A DNA stretch of 64,000 bases from Burkholderiales bacterium. GTDB taxonomy: Bacteria > Pseudomonadota > Gammaproteobacteria > Burkholderiales > WYBJ01. Shown one piece after another: positions 52,772-62,050 of this stretch. The position numbers and the translations under genes were made by a program. The stretch is taken from assembly GCA_022841915.1 (NCBI GenBank), contig JALHQN010000013.1:1-64000 (forward strand), written 5' to 3'. The stretch's first letter is position 1; each line of letters opens with the position of its first letter. The notes beneath the pieces are model-generated. The model was not told where the DNA came from. It did not search any database and was given only the letters and a program-made list of their open reading frames with translations.

Positions 52772-54694
52772 TCAACCGGTCCGGGCGGCCAGTTCTTCCC
52801 AGCGACGCATCGCCTCGGCCAGTTCTGTCTCGATCTGTTGCAGGCGGGCCTGCATGCCGGCAGCGTCCTGCGGTGCGCGCTGATAAAGGCCGGGGTCGGA
52901 CAACTTGAGGCCGAGGCTCTTCTGTTCGGATTCCAGCCGGTCGATCAACTCCGGCAGTTCGTCGAGCTCGCGCTGTTCCTTGAAGCTCAGCTTGCGCGGT
53001 GCCTCGGCCGCCGGCGTCTGCGCGGGCTTGCGCTTCTCCTTGCCCGCCTTGGGCGATGGCGGTGGTTGCGTGGCGCGTGCCTGCTCGGCTTGCTTCACGC
53101 GCGACCAGTCCTCGTAACCGCCGACGTACTCGCGCCAGCGGCCGTCGCCTTCGTAGGCGATCGTCTGCGTGACCACGGCATCGAGAAAAGCGCGGTCGTG
53201 GCTCACCAGCAGCACCGTGCCCTCGTATTCCGCCAGCAGCGACTCGAGCAGCTCCAGCGTTTCGATGTCCAGATCGTTGGTCGGCTCGTCGAGCACGATC
53301 ACGTTGGCCGGGCGCGCGAACAAGCGGGCGAGCAGCAGTCGGTTGCGCTCGCCGCCGGACAGGGAACTCACCTTGGAGCGGGCGCGTTCGGGCGCGAATA
53401 GAAAGTCGCCCAGATAGCCGATGACGTGCTGGCGCTTGCCGTCGATTTCCACGTACTCGCCGCCGGGGCTGATGACGTTGGCAAGCGTCGCCTCGGGATC
53501 GAGCTGCGTGCGGAACTGGTCGAAGTAGGCGACCTGCAGCTTGGTCCCGAGCTGCACCGTTCCGGTGTCGGGGGCGAGATCGCCGAGTATCATCTTGAGC
53601 AGCGTGCTCTTGCCCGCGCCGTTCGGGCCGATGAAGCCCACTTTGTCGCCGCGCAGAATGCGGCAGGAGAAATCGCGCACCACGCTGCGTGGCCCGGTCG
53701 GCGCGTCGAAACTCTTGCTGACGTCGACCAGCTCGGCGACCAGCTTCCCGGAAAGCTCACCGCGATCCACGTTGAGCTGCGCGCTGCCCATGCGCTCGCG
53801 TCGCGCGGAGCGTTCCAGGCGCAGTTGCTGCAGGCGGCGGACGCGGCCCTCGTTGCGCGTGCGCCGCGCTTCAACGCCCTTGCGAATCCAGACTTCTTCC
53901 TGCGCAAGCAGCTTGTCGAAGCGCGCGTTGGCTGCGGCCTCGGCCGACAATTCGTCGGCTTTGCGCGTCTGGTACTCGGAAAAACTCCCGGGGTAGCTGC
54001 GCAGAACGCCTCGGTCGAGCTCGACGATTCGTGTCGCGACCCGGTCGAGGAAGCGCCGGTCGTGGGTGATGACGATGACGCTGCCGCTGAACTCCAGAAA
54101 CAGATTCTCCAACCACTCGATGCCTGCCAAATCGAGGTGATTGGTGGGCTCGTCCAGGAGCAGCAAGTCCGGTTCGGCGACCAACGCGCGTCCGAGGGCC
54201 ACACGCTTGATCATGCCGCCTGACAACGTGCCGATGCGCGACTCGCCGCTCAAGCCCAACGCGGTGAGCGTTTGTTCGACGCGGGTGTTCAAGCGCCAGC
54301 CGTCGCCGTGTTCGAGGTCGCTTTGCAGTTCCTGCAATCGGTGCAGTTGCGCCTCGGAGGGCGAAGCGCCGAGGTGGGCGCTGAGGTCATGGTAGGCGAT
54401 GAGGCAGTCGGCCATCGCGCCGAGTCCGCCCGCGATGGCATCGTACACATCCTGATCGGGGTCGAAGCTCGGCTCCTGGGGCACCAGAGCCGTGGCCGCG
54501 CTGGGCTCGATGCGAAGCTGGCCGTCGTCGAGGCTGCCTTCGCCGGCGAGTATGCGCAGCAGGCTCGATTTGCCCGTGCCGTTGCGGCCGATGAGGCCGA
54601 TGCGTTCGCCGCGCTCCACCTGGAGCTGGGCGTGATCAAGGAGCGCGACATGGCCGAAAGCCAAGCCGCCGTCGTCGAGTGACAGGAGGGCCAT
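52772..54694 (-). CDS. uup: ABC-F ATPase Uup
   Basis: The 640-residue protein has two ABC domains without membrane segments. The first has Walker A GRNGTGKSS, signature LSGGMIKR and LLLDEPTNHLDLAGIEWLE. The second has Walker A GPNGAGKST, signature LSGGERNR and VLDEPTNDLDIETLELLE. The C-terminal 90 residues form the charged coiled coil of Uup (KEQRELDELPELIDRLESEQ). ABC-F proteins act on ribosomes, and Uup also affects transposon excision and replication-fork stability. The frame and length are normal. Confidence 0.95.
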   Translation of the reverse strand: MALLSLDDGGLAFGHVALLDHAQLQVERGERIGLIGRNGTGKSSLLRILAGEGSLDDGQLRIEPSAATALVPQEPSFDPDQDVYDAIAGGLGAMADCLIAYHDLSAHLGASPSEAQLHRLQELQSDLEHGDGWRLNTRVEQTLTALGLSGESRIGTLSGGMIKRVALGRALVAEPDLLLLDEPTNHLDLAGIEWLENLFLEFSGSVIVITHDRRFLDRVATRIVELDRGVLRSYPGSFSEYQTRKADELSAEAAANARFDKLLAQEEVWIRKGVEARRTRNEGRVRRLQQLRLERSARRERMGSAQLNVDRGELSGKLVAELVDVSKSFDAPTGPRSVVRDFSCRILRGDKVGFIGPNGAGKSTLLKMILGDLAPDTGTVQLGTKLQVAYFDQFRTQLDPEATLANVISPGGEYVEIDGKRQHVIGYLGDFLFAPERARSKVSSLSGGERNRLLLARLFARPANVIVLDEPTNDLDIETLELLESLLAEYEGTVLLVSHDRAFLDAVVTQTIAYEGDGRWREYVGGYEDWSRVKQAEQARATQPPPSPKAGKEKRKPAQTPAAEAPRKLSFKEQRELDELPELIDRLESEQKSLGLKLSDPGLYQRAPQDAAGMQARLQQIETELAEAMRRWEELAARTG

Positions 54695-55221
54695 GGGAGG
54701 GAGTGGAATACGACAGCCCTAGGATACCACCTGAGGGCGTCTGCCTGGCTCGCCCATCGGCGTATCGAGCGCGCGCGTCCGGTTCGAGGCGATGATCTCG
54801 CCGCAGCGGCGTCGTTGAGAGCTCCCTGGTCGTCGCGCTGGCGAAGCCTCGGGCGGGAGCTTCGCGCTCGCGATTTGTCGTTGCATCGCGCCTCGCCGCT
54901 GACCATCCTCCGGACAGTGCGCTCGAATCTGCACGGTCGATGACATAGCAATTTGCTGCAGACCCGAGACCGGGATCTGCGCTGGGCGGGCTGTGATGCC
55001 TTGGAAGGGGCGGGCGGGGCATGTTCTTCGGGGCGGCTGCACAGCGTCCGTGCAGGCCAGGGTCGCAAGGGATCGCATCGAGTCATGTCGCATCGAGGTC
55101 TTGTCGATGAGTCATTTCAACGAGTCATTGACCGCGGCGGAATCCCGGCCGATACTTTCATCCAGCCCCAATAAGCGCTTGCCCGGCATCGCCCGCAAGT
55201 TACAACTAGGAGGAGTTCATC
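54695..55221. other. 527-bp intergenic stretch between divergent genes
   Basis: Open frames here are short and overlap on both strands, with no domain or ribosome-binding site. It separates uup from the tctCBA operon and must hold the promoters of both. AGGAGGAG just before 55222 is the tctC ribosome-binding site. I recognise no other element. Confidence 0.45.
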
Positions 55222-56232
55222 GTGCGTAGATCCGCATTCGTTTCCGCATGTGTAGCCGCCGCTTTCATGGCGTCGTCTTTCACGACAGCCCACGCCCAGA
55301 CCGACGCATCCATCCCCAAACTGCCCGCTTCCAGCTGGAAGCCCGACCGCCCGGTCGAGTTCGTCGTGCAGGCCGGCGCGGGCGGCGGCAGCGATCTGTT
55401 CGCCCGCACCATGGCGCAGATCCTCACCAAGGAGAAGATCGTCACCGTGCCGGTGAACGTGGTGAACAAGCCCGGAGGCAGCGGCGCAGTCGCTTACGCG
55501 TACGTCAACGGCAAGAAGGGTGATCCGCACGTCATTGCGACGGCCACCAGTTCCTACCTCACGACGCCGATTCAGGGGCACTCGCCCGTCAACTACCAGA
55601 ATTTCGCCAATGTCGCGATTCTGTGTGCCGAGGACTACGTCGGCGTGGTGCGCACCGAGTCGCCCTACAAAAGCCTGAAGGACCTGATCGCCGCGGCAAA
55701 GGCCAAGCCCAACGGTGTCCGGATCGGGGGCAGCAGCGTGGGCTCCTCGGACAACATCATCGCCATGATGTTGAACAAGGCCGCCGGCGTCAAACTCAAC
55801 TTCATCGTCTTCCAGAGCGGCGGAGAGGCGAACGCGGCGTTGCTGGGCGGCAGCATCGATCTGGCTGGGCCGAATCCCAGCGAGGCGGCGCAGCTCATCA
55901 CGGCTGGCCGTCTGCGGCCGATCGCGATGTTTTCGCCGGAACGGCTGCCGAAATGGAAAGACGTGCCGACAGCCCGCGAGCAGGGATTCGACGTCACCTT
56001 CGAGCAGCACCGCGGCCTGATTCTGCCAGCGGGGCTGACCAAGGAACAGCAGCTGTTCTGGCAGAACGCCATCGTGAAGATGTTCCAGACGGCCGACTTC
56101 AAGAAATACATGGACGACAACGGGCTGCGCCCCTTGCTCAAGGTGGGCGACGATGCCGAGAAGTACATCGCGGAGCGCAACAAGTTCTACGTGGAAGTCA
56201 TGACCGAGCTCGGCCTCGCCAAGAAACGCTAG
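55222..56232 (+). CDS. tctC: tripartite tricarboxylate receptor TctC
   Basis: The 336-residue protein has a signal peptide (MRRSAFVSACVAAAFMASSF, cleaved near AHAQ), then RPVEFVVQAGAGGGSDLFAR and NVVNKPGGSGAVAYAYVN. It diverges from the short Bug type and resembles true operon-linked TctC receptors. It binds a carboxylate in the periplasm for TctAB, encoded just downstream. The start is GTG, preceded by AGGAGGAG. Confidence 0.93.
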   Translation: MRRSAFVSACVAAAFMASSFTTAHAQTDASIPKLPASSWKPDRPVEFVVQAGAGGGSDLFARTMAQILTKEKIVTVPVNVVNKPGGSGAVAYAYVNGKKGDPHVIATATSSYLTTPIQGHSPVNYQNFANVAILCAEDYVGVVRTESPYKSLKDLIAAAKAKPNGVRIGGSSVGSSDNIIAMMLNKAAGVKLNFIVFQSGGEANAALLGGSIDLAGPNPSEAAQLITAGRLRPIAMFSPERLPKWKDVPTAREQGFDVTFEQHRGLILPAGLTKEQQLFWQNAIVKMFQTADFKKYMDDNGLRPLLKVGDDAEKYIAERNKFYVEVMTELGLAKKR

Positions 56233-56272
56233 TCCAGTCGTATCGACCCAGCGTATACATCGGGATGATTCC

Positions 56273-56746
56273 ATGAGTCGTGCGGATGTCGTCGTTGCAT
56301 TGTTGATCGCTGCCGGCTTCGGTGCTGCGCTGTGGGAGGCTTCCTCCTTTCAGTACGGCACCGAATTCGCGCCGGGTCCCGGGTTCGCGCCGGTGTGGCT
56401 CAGCGGTATCGGCCTGTTTCTCTCGCTCCTGATCGCATTCTCCGCCTGGCATGACATGCGTACGGCGGGGCGTGCAACCGCGGGCAAGGGTAAGGAGGCT
56501 CTCGACAAGCGAGGTCTCGGGCGAGTCGCCGCCACGGTGCTGGGACTGGTTGGCATGATGTTGCTCGTGCCCTGGATCGGCTTCGTGTTGGCGGTGCTCG
56601 CTTTCTTGCTGTTTCTTACGCTGTTCGTCCAGGGGCTGCGGCTGGTGGTCGGTATCCCGGCTGCCCTCCTGACGGTTGCGTTCGTCTACGTGGTGTTCGT
56701 CCGGTTTCTCGGTGTACCGATTCCGGCCGGACCGCTGGGCTTCTGA
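56273..56746 (+). CDS. tctB: tripartite tricarboxylate transporter small subunit TctB
   Basis: The 157-residue protein has four predicted helices: VVVALLIAAGFGAALWEASS, APVWLSGIGLFLSLLIAF, VLGLVGMMLLVPWIGFVLAV and LRLVVGIPAALLTVAFVYVV. The conserved GPGFAPVW motif of TctB lies between the first two. It forms the small membrane subunit of the sodium- or proton-driven transporter. It lies between tctC and tctA. Confidence 0.92.
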   Translation: MSRADVVVALLIAAGFGAALWEASSFQYGTEFAPGPGFAPVWLSGIGLFLSLLIAFSAWHDMRTAGRATAGKGKEALDKRGLGRVAATVLGLVGMMLLVPWIGFVLAVLAFLLFLTLFVQGLRLVVGIPAALLTVAFVYVVFVRFLGVPIPAGPLGF

Positions 56747-56769
56747 GCCAAGGACTCCCCAACCTCGCC

Positions 56770-58269
56770 ATGGATCCCAACGACCTTCTGCTCGGATTTT
56801 CGATCGCGCTCGCGCCGACGAACCTGCTGTTCGCTTTCTTCGGCGTCTTTCTCGGAACCATCATCGGCGCGCTGCCGGGGATAGGTCCCTCCGCCGGCGT
56901 TGCCGTGCTGCTCCCCGTCACCTTCGGGATGCCGCCGGTCACGGCCATGATCATGCTGGCGGGCATCTATTACGGGGCCATGTATGGCGGCACCATCACC
57001 TCGGTGTTGATCAATACCCCGGGAGAATCGTCCTCGGTGATGACCACGCTGGATGGCTTTCAGATGGCGTTGAAGGGGCGGGCCGGGGCGGCTTTGGGCA
57101 TGGCTGCGATCGGCTCCTTCATTGCGGGAACGCTCAGCGTCGTGCTGCTCATGGTGGCTGCGCCGCCGCTGGCCGATCTTGCGGTGAGCTTCGGTCCGCC
57201 GGAGTATTTCGCGCTCATGGTGCTCGGCCTCACCACGCTTGCCAGCCTCACGAGCGGTTCTGTGGTCAAGGGATTGCTGGTCGCCGTGGTGGGCCTGCTG
57301 CTCGGCACCGTCGGCATCGATCTCATGCTCGGGGCGCCTCGCTACACGTTCGAGAACGTCAATCTCCTCGACGGGATCGATTTCCTGCCGGTCGCCGTCG
57401 GCCTGTTCGCGATCGGAGAATTGCTGTTCAATCTGTACCGCCCGGTGCGTGCCGAGCCGATCAAGGCCAAGCTGAGCGGGTTGCTCCCCACACGGCAGGA
57501 TTGGCGCGACTCGTGGGCCAGCATCGGTCGCGGCACGCTCATCGGCTTCTTCGTCGGCATGCTGCCCGGCGCCGGCGCGACGATTTCCTCTTTTCTCGCC
57601 TACGCGACCGAGAAGCGCTTGTCCAAGCATCCGGAGCGCTTCGGCACCGGCGTCATCGAAGGGGTCGCTGCCCCGGAATCGGCCAATAACGCGGCATCGA
57701 CCGGGGCGTTGGTGCCCTTGATGGCGCTCGGCATCCCGGGTTCGGGGACCACGGCGGTCATGCTCGGTGCGCTGACCATGTACGGGATGCAGCCCGGGCC
57801 TTTGCTCGTCAGCACCCACCCCGACGTCTTTTGGGGGTTGGTGGCCAGCATGTACGTCGGCAACGTCATGCTGCTCATTCTGAACCTGCCGCTGGCGCCG
57901 GTGTTCGCGAGCATTCTGCGTGTGCCGTATAGCGTGCTGATCCCGATCATCATCGGCATTGCGCTGTTCGGCGTGTACAGCGTGGAGAACAACCTGTTCA
58001 ACGTGGGGATCACGATCCTGTTCGGGGCGATCGGCTTCGCGATGCGGCTCTACGGGTACCCGCCGGCACCGCTTGTACTCGCCCTCGTGCTGGGCCCGAT
58101 GCTGGAGAAGGCTTTGCGCCAGTCGCTACAGATGTCGCTGGGCAGCCCGGAAATTTTCGTCACGCGTCCGGTCAGCGCCTTCATTCTCGCTTTCGCGCTG
58201 CTGGCGGTGCTCTTCCCGATGATCTCGTGGTTTCGCGCTCGGCGAGCCGCGCGCACGGCTGCGGCGTGA
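56770..58269 (+). CDS. tctA: tripartite tricarboxylate transporter large subunit TctA
   Basis: The 499-residue protein has about twelve helices and the two family signatures GALPGIGPSAGVAVLLPVTF near residue 35 and GMLPGAGATISSFLAYATEK near 265. GESSSVMTTLDG and GLPGSGTTA-like LGIPGSGTTAVMLGAL also match. It is the transport subunit. Length is normal. A hairpin follows the stop. Confidence 0.95.
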   Translation: MDPNDLLLGFSIALAPTNLLFAFFGVFLGTIIGALPGIGPSAGVAVLLPVTFGMPPVTAMIMLAGIYYGAMYGGTITSVLINTPGESSSVMTTLDGFQMALKGRAGAALGMAAIGSFIAGTLSVVLLMVAAPPLADLAVSFGPPEYFALMVLGLTTLASLTSGSVVKGLLVAVVGLLLGTVGIDLMLGAPRYTFENVNLLDGIDFLPVAVGLFAIGELLFNLYRPVRAEPIKAKLSGLLPTRQDWRDSWASIGRGTLIGFFVGMLPGAGATISSFLAYATEKRLSKHPERFGTGVIEGVAAPESANNAASTGALVPLMALGIPGSGTTAVMLGALTMYGMQPGPLLVSTHPDVFWGLVASMYVGNVMLLILNLPLAPVFASILRVPYSVLIPIIIGIALFGVYSVENNLFNVGITILFGAIGFAMRLYGYPPAPLVLALVLGPMLEKALRQSLQMSLGSPEIFVTRPVSAFILAFALLAVLFPMISWFRARRAARTAAA

Positions 58270-58287
58270 GAGGCTGCTTTACTCGAG

Positions 58288-58312
58288 CCGGGCGTCTAAC
58301 CCAGGCGCCCGG
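58288..58312 (+). terminator. probable terminator of the tctCBA operon
   Basis: CCGGGCG (58288-58294) and CGCCCGG (58306-58312) form a 7-bp stem around an 11-base loop, and TGATTTT follows. It lies 19 bases after the tctA stop. The T-run is short and partly displaced. Confidence 0.5.
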
Positions 58313-58398
58313 AGCTGATTTTCCCGGCGGCACGTCCGCACTGCGGCGCTGAAAATGGTCATGGCCGGGCGCGCGAACGCTTAGCGCCCCAAGGCCTC

Positions 58399-58450
58399 GG
58401 TGCAGTTGCTCGGTGCAACTGCTCAGTGCAGCTGCTCAGTGCAGCTGATT
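58399..58450. repeat. four tandem copies of a 13-bp unit at a gene end
   Basis: GGTGCAGTTGCTC, GGTGCAACTGCTC, AGTGCAGCTGCTC and AGTGCAGCTGATT follow one another with no gap from 58399 to 58450. The last copy covers the final residues of the response regulator (NQLH), and the boundary with the third copy contains its stop codon. Because 13 is not a multiple of 3, copy changes would alter the C-terminus. Confidence 0.8.
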
Positions 58451-58843
58451 GGTGAGCATTTCGCACAGGCGCTGCATGTCTCCCCCGCTGTGCGGCTTGC
58501 GCATGCAGGCCTTGGCGCCGTACGAGCGGCTGGCGCCGACATCCTCCGGACTACAGGTGCCCGAGAGCACGATCACGGGAATCTTCGCTGTGCGCGCATC
58601 GGCGCGCAGGCAGCGCAGGACATGCATGCCCCCCAGTCTGGGAAGGTTCAGATCGAGCACGATGAGCTTGGGCCTTACGGCAGAGTCGTCGTCGTCATCG
58701 AAAAGACGACGCAAGGCTTCCACGCCGTCGGTGACCACGACCACACGTGTGCTCGGCCGTAATGCGATCAAGGCGCGAGTAATCAACTCGGCATCGTCCG
58801 GTTCGTCTTCGACGATCAGAACATCGGCTGCTGAACCCATCAT
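58436..58843 (-). CDS. single-domain response regulator
   Basis: The 135-residue protein is one receiver domain: acidic pair E12-D13 (VLIVEDEPDD), phosphoacceptor D64 (LIVLDLNLPRLGG), Ser in IVLSGTCSPE and the Lys in CMRKPH. It has no output domain, like Rcp1 or CheY. Such regulators often pair with PAS/GAF hybrid kinases. The orphan kinase at 38-40.7 kb is a candidate partner, which is inference. ATG 58843 has an excellent AGGAGGG site; a second ATG follows directly. Confidence 0.9.
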   Translation of the reverse strand: MMGSAADVLIVEDEPDDAELITRALIALRPSTRVVVVTDGVEALRRLFDDDDDSAVRPKLIVLDLNLPRLGGMHVLRCLRADARTAKIPVIVLSGTCSPEDVGASRSYGAKACMRKPHSGGDMQRLCEMLTNQLH

Positions 58844-59193
58844 GAACCCTCCTGGATTCATGTTAAAGACCTGCGCCAGAAACGCAGAACCCGAGCCTGA
58901 CTGGATGGGTAGGCATTCGCATCGGCATGCCGTTGCGCTCCCTAAACAAACTGTTTTTTTGCGGCTGGCGCAGGGCGCGAACCGTGCAGTCATTCTGACC
59001 CAGATCGAATCGGCCGGCAACGAAGTTTGATCGCGCGTTGCAGCACGGCGGCGCTCGAACGTTCGGTTCGACGTGTACCTTGCCCGGATTGCGGGTTCCC
59101 GCTTTGACAGCTACCGCCGTGCTGCCTAACATCCAGCCCACCGTGGCCGGCGGGGCATACGTCTGCAGGCCCACCCTTCACCGAGGAGTCGAC
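58844..59193. other. 350-bp intergenic stretch with one clear promoter
   Basis: No gene is evident. The stretch separates the response regulator gene from the divergent Ldh-family gene and holds the latter's promoter at 59104-59132. The AAACAAACTGTTT palindrome-like sequence near 58945 has no known meaning. Confidence 0.5.
59104..59132 (+). promoter_or_regulatory. sigma-70 promoter before the Ldh-family gene
   Basis: TTGACA (59104-59109) is a perfect -35 hexamer, followed at the ideal 17 bases by TAACAT (59127-59132), a 4-of-6 match to the -10. The start site would be near 59139, giving a leader of about 55 bases before the ATG at 59194. Confidence 0.6.
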
Positions 59194-60222
59194 ATGTCGT
59201 CTGTATCATCCGCCGCGAACGATCGTATCGATGCCGATACTCCGGATACCGTGCGCTTGAGCGAGAGCGAGGCAAGAGCACTGGGCGAAGGCGCATTGCA
59301 GCGCATCGGCTATCCGGCCGAGGACGCGCGCATCATTGTCGATCAGCTGATCGACAACGCGCTGTGCGGCTACAAGTTCGCTGGCTTGCCTCGCATACTG
59401 GCGATCGCCGGCGATCAGAAGACGCGCAAAGCCAGAACGCCGATACGCGTCATCCACGAAACGCCCGTCTCGGCCATGCTCGACGGTGGCAACAACGTGG
59501 GTTACATCGCCGCGTACCGGGCGGCCGAAGTGGCCGTTGAAAAGGTGCGCGCCATGGGGATCGCCTCGGTGGGCGCGTACAACAGCTACTACAGCGGCCG
59601 CAATGCGTACTTCGTCGAGCGCATCGTGAGCGAAGGCTATTTCGCCTTCCATGTGGCCAGTGCTCAGCCGCATGTCCTGCCGCCTGGCGCGGCCGCGCCC
59701 GCGTTGGGCACCAACCCGATCTGCTTCGGCTTTCCGTCCGACGACGGCCCGGTCATCGTCGACATGGGCACGGCTTCGCTGATGTGGGGAGATGTGATGC
59801 TGCACGCCCACTTGGGGCAGCCCTTGCCGGAGGGGATCGGTTTCGACAGCCAAGGGCAGCCCACGACCAACGCGAGCGAGGTCTTGAAGGGGGGCGTCTC
59901 CGCATTCGGTGGCTACAAGGGCTATGCCTTGTGCTTCGCCGTTCAGGCGATGGGCCTGCTGGCCGGATCGATGCTCAAGAGCGGCGATCCGCTCGACTAC
60001 GGCTTCTATTTCATCGCGCTCGATCCGAAGATCATGCTCCCGGGCGGCGACTTTGCGCGCCAGATGTCGGATCTCGTTCGCGCAGTGAAGGCGACCCCGA
60101 GACAGTCGGGCACGGACGAGATTCGCATTCCTTCCGAGCGGGCCTATCGCGAACGCGATCGGCGCCGCGTCGAAGGCATCGTGCTCGAGCGCAAAGTGGT
60201 GGAGTCTTTGAAGGCTTTGTAG
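59194..60222 (+). CDS. malate/L-lactate dehydrogenase (Ldh2/YlbC-type) family protein
   Basis: The 342-residue protein follows the Ldh_2 family. Features include LGEGALQRIGYPAEDARIIV, the substrate/cofactor region VGAYNSYYSGRNAYFVERIV, GTNPICFGFPSDDGPVIVDM and the late FGGYKGYALCFAVQ segment. Members reduce 2-oxoacids such as pyruvate, sulfopyruvate or ureidoglycolate-derived acids with NAD(P)H and are unrelated to classical LDH. The substrate is unknown. GAGGA lies before the ATG and a good sigma-70 promoter is upstream. Confidence 0.9.
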   Translation: MSSVSSAANDRIDADTPDTVRLSESEARALGEGALQRIGYPAEDARIIVDQLIDNALCGYKFAGLPRILAIAGDQKTRKARTPIRVIHETPVSAMLDGGNNVGYIAAYRAAEVAVEKVRAMGIASVGAYNSYYSGRNAYFVERIVSEGYFAFHVASAQPHVLPPGAAAPALGTNPICFGFPSDDGPVIVDMGTASLMWGDVMLHAHLGQPLPEGIGFDSQGQPTTNASEVLKGGVSAFGGYKGYALCFAVQAMGLLAGSMLKSGDPLDYGFYFIALDPKIMLPGGDFARQMSDLVRAVKATPRQSGTDEIRIPSERAYRERDRRRVEGIVLERKVVESLKAL

Positions 60223-60319
60223 CCCTAGGGCGCGGGCGCTGCGCGCTGGCCAAGCCACAGGATTCGCAGTACATTGTGCGCCCGGCCGCCCGGGCCGGCT
60301 CGTCCGTACGTATCCCGCT

Positions 60320-60355
60320 CTGAAAAAATTCAGGACACGCGTACTCAGCACGCGT
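60320..60355 (+). promoter_or_regulatory. palindrome and direct repeat upstream of the hydrolase gene
   Basis: CTGAAAAAATTCAG (60320-60333) is a perfect palindrome. CACGCGT occurs twice, at 60336-60342 and 60349-60355. Both lie within 55 bases of the hydrolase start and could be an operator. No factor is known to bind here. Confidence 0.3.
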
Positions 60356-60374
60356 TCATCACGGAGGCACAGCC

Positions 60375-61241
60375 ATGCCGAGCGCCATCATCGATGGAAT
60401 CAAGGTCAACTACGATGTGCGCGGTGAGGGCGTTCCGCTCATCATGCTCGCGCCCGGTGGATTCGACTCGACCATCGACAGCTGGGAGAAGCGCGGGGTA
60501 TGGCAGAGCCTCAAGCCGCTCGACAGCCTGACGCGCGAGTTCAAGATGATCGCCTACGATCGACGCGAGGCGGGCGCATCGGGAGGGCGCGTCGAACAGT
60601 TCTCCTGGCGTTTGCTCGCCGAGCAGGCGGTGCAGGTGCTTGATCATCTGAAGATCGAGAGCGCATGGGTGATCGGCGGTTGCATGGGTGTGTCCGTGGC
60701 CGTGGCCATGGCGGCCCATTTCCCGCAGCGCTGCCAAGGGCTGCTCTTGCACTGGCCGGTGGGCGGTTATCGCTGGCAGGCCAAGGGGCAGGAGTTCTTT
60801 ACTCGCCACATGACCTTCGCCCGAGCCAACGGCCTGCCTGCAGTGGTCGAACGTGCGCGCAAGGCGACGGGTTTCTGGGCCGATCCCGAAGCCGGGCCGT
60901 GGACAGCGCCGCTGCGCCATGACGACGCGTTCGCCGCGCAGTACGTCGAGCAGGACCTCGACCAGTATCTGGCGATCGTCGCTCAGGGCCGGGATACCCT
61001 GTTCGACAGCAGCTTCGTCTCCGGGGCGACCGGACAGCAGTTGATGGCCATCAAGCACCCGACCTTCATCATGAGCGGCGACGACGCTTCGCATTCCGCT
61101 TCCTCGGCGCATCAGTTGCGGGAATTGATTCCCGGCTCGGTGCTCTGTGAACTGATGCCTCCGCAACAGAATACCGACACTGTCAGGCGCTGGATACTGG
61201 ACGCACTCGCCGGTGCCGAGAAGGTTCGTGCGGGTGCGTGA
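60375..61241 (+). CDS. alpha/beta-hydrolase with Cys at the nucleophile position
   Basis: The 288-residue protein has the alpha/beta-hydrolase fold: oxyanion-hole region IMLAPGGFDSTIDSW, then AYDRREAGAS, and the nucleophile elbow VIGGCMGVSVAVAM. There the usual Ser of GxSxG is C103. The acidic residue may be in FIMSGDDASHSAS. The catalytic His expected near the C-terminus is not seen, since that part reads PPQQNTDTV. Cys nucleophiles are known in dienelactone hydrolases, so activity is possible but not assured. Confidence 0.85.
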   Translation: MPSAIIDGIKVNYDVRGEGVPLIMLAPGGFDSTIDSWEKRGVWQSLKPLDSLTREFKMIAYDRREAGASGGRVEQFSWRLLAEQAVQVLDHLKIESAWVIGGCMGVSVAVAMAAHFPQRCQGLLLHWPVGGYRWQAKGQEFFTRHMTFARANGLPAVVERARKATGFWADPEAGPWTAPLRHDDAFAAQYVEQDLDQYLAIVAQGRDTLFDSSFVSGATGQQLMAIKHPTFIMSGDDASHSASSAHQLRELIPGSVLCELMPPQQNTDTVRRWILDALAGAEKVRAGA

Positions 61242-61428
61242 CAGCGCCTTGCCGGCAAGCCGTGGTCGAAGCGTGACGAGCGGGCGAGGAACGCCTGCCT
61301 GGCTCGTTGGGTCGAAAGGCACGGAACGCGTTTGCCCGGGCTGGCGTTTTTACTTCTGCGCGCCCTCGGGCCTGTCGGGAAGCCGAGGCTCGAAGACCGC
61401 GCATCATGAATGGAGCCCTGGCTGACCG

Positions 61429-62022
61429 ATGTTTCGACCCATCCCCCCCACGACCCAGTCCCTGATCGGACTCAACGTCATCGCATTCGCGCTGCAGGCC
61501 ATGTTCGGCGGCCAGTGGTTCGCCCAACTCGCGCTGTGGCCGCTGGGTTCCGAGTTCTGGCCCTGGCAACTGGTGACCTACGGGTTTCTGCACGGCGGCC
61601 TGATGCACCTGCTGTTCAACATGTTCGGCTTGTACATGTTCGGCTCGGACATCGAGGCGGTTTGGGGGCAGCGCAGGTTTCTGACCTACTACCTTGTCTG
61701 CATCGTCACGGCGGGCATCGCTCAGTTGACCGTCACCTGGATGACCGGCTCGGTTTATCCGACCGTGGGCGCCTCGGGCGCGGTGTTCGGCTTGCTGCTC
61801 GCTTTCGGCATGATGTTTCCGCGCCGCACCGTCGTGCTGCTCATTCCGCCGATACCCATGCCTGCTTGGCTGTTCGTTACGCTTTACGGGTGCATCGAAC
61901 TGTACCTCGGCATCACCGGCACCGTATCGGGCGTGGCGCATTTCGCCCACTTGGGTGGCATGGTCGGCGGCTACCTGATGATTCTCTATTGGCGCTCGGG
62001 TAGCGGGCGCCGGCGATTCTGA
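61429..62022 (+). CDS. rhomboid-family intramembrane serine protease
   Basis: The 197-residue protein has six predicted helices. The rhomboid active site is complete: H60 and N64 in GLMHLLFNMFGLYMFG, nucleophile S116 in VGASGAVFGLLLAFG and H174 in VAHFAHLGGMVGG. It cleaves membrane proteins within or near the bilayer. Length is that of the small bacterial type with no extra domain. It starts 187 bases after the hydrolase gene and is followed by a Bug protein gene after 28 bases. Confidence 0.93.
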   Translation: MFRPIPPTTQSLIGLNVIAFALQAMFGGQWFAQLALWPLGSEFWPWQLVTYGFLHGGLMHLLFNMFGLYMFGSDIEAVWGQRRFLTYYLVCIVTAGIAQLTVTWMTGSVYPTVGASGAVFGLLLAFGMMFPRRTVVLLIPPIPMPAWLFVTLYGCIELYLGITGTVSGVAHFAHLGGMVGGYLMILYWRSGSGRRRF

Positions 62023-62050
62023 CCTTTTTTCACCCTCTCGAGACCGTCCC

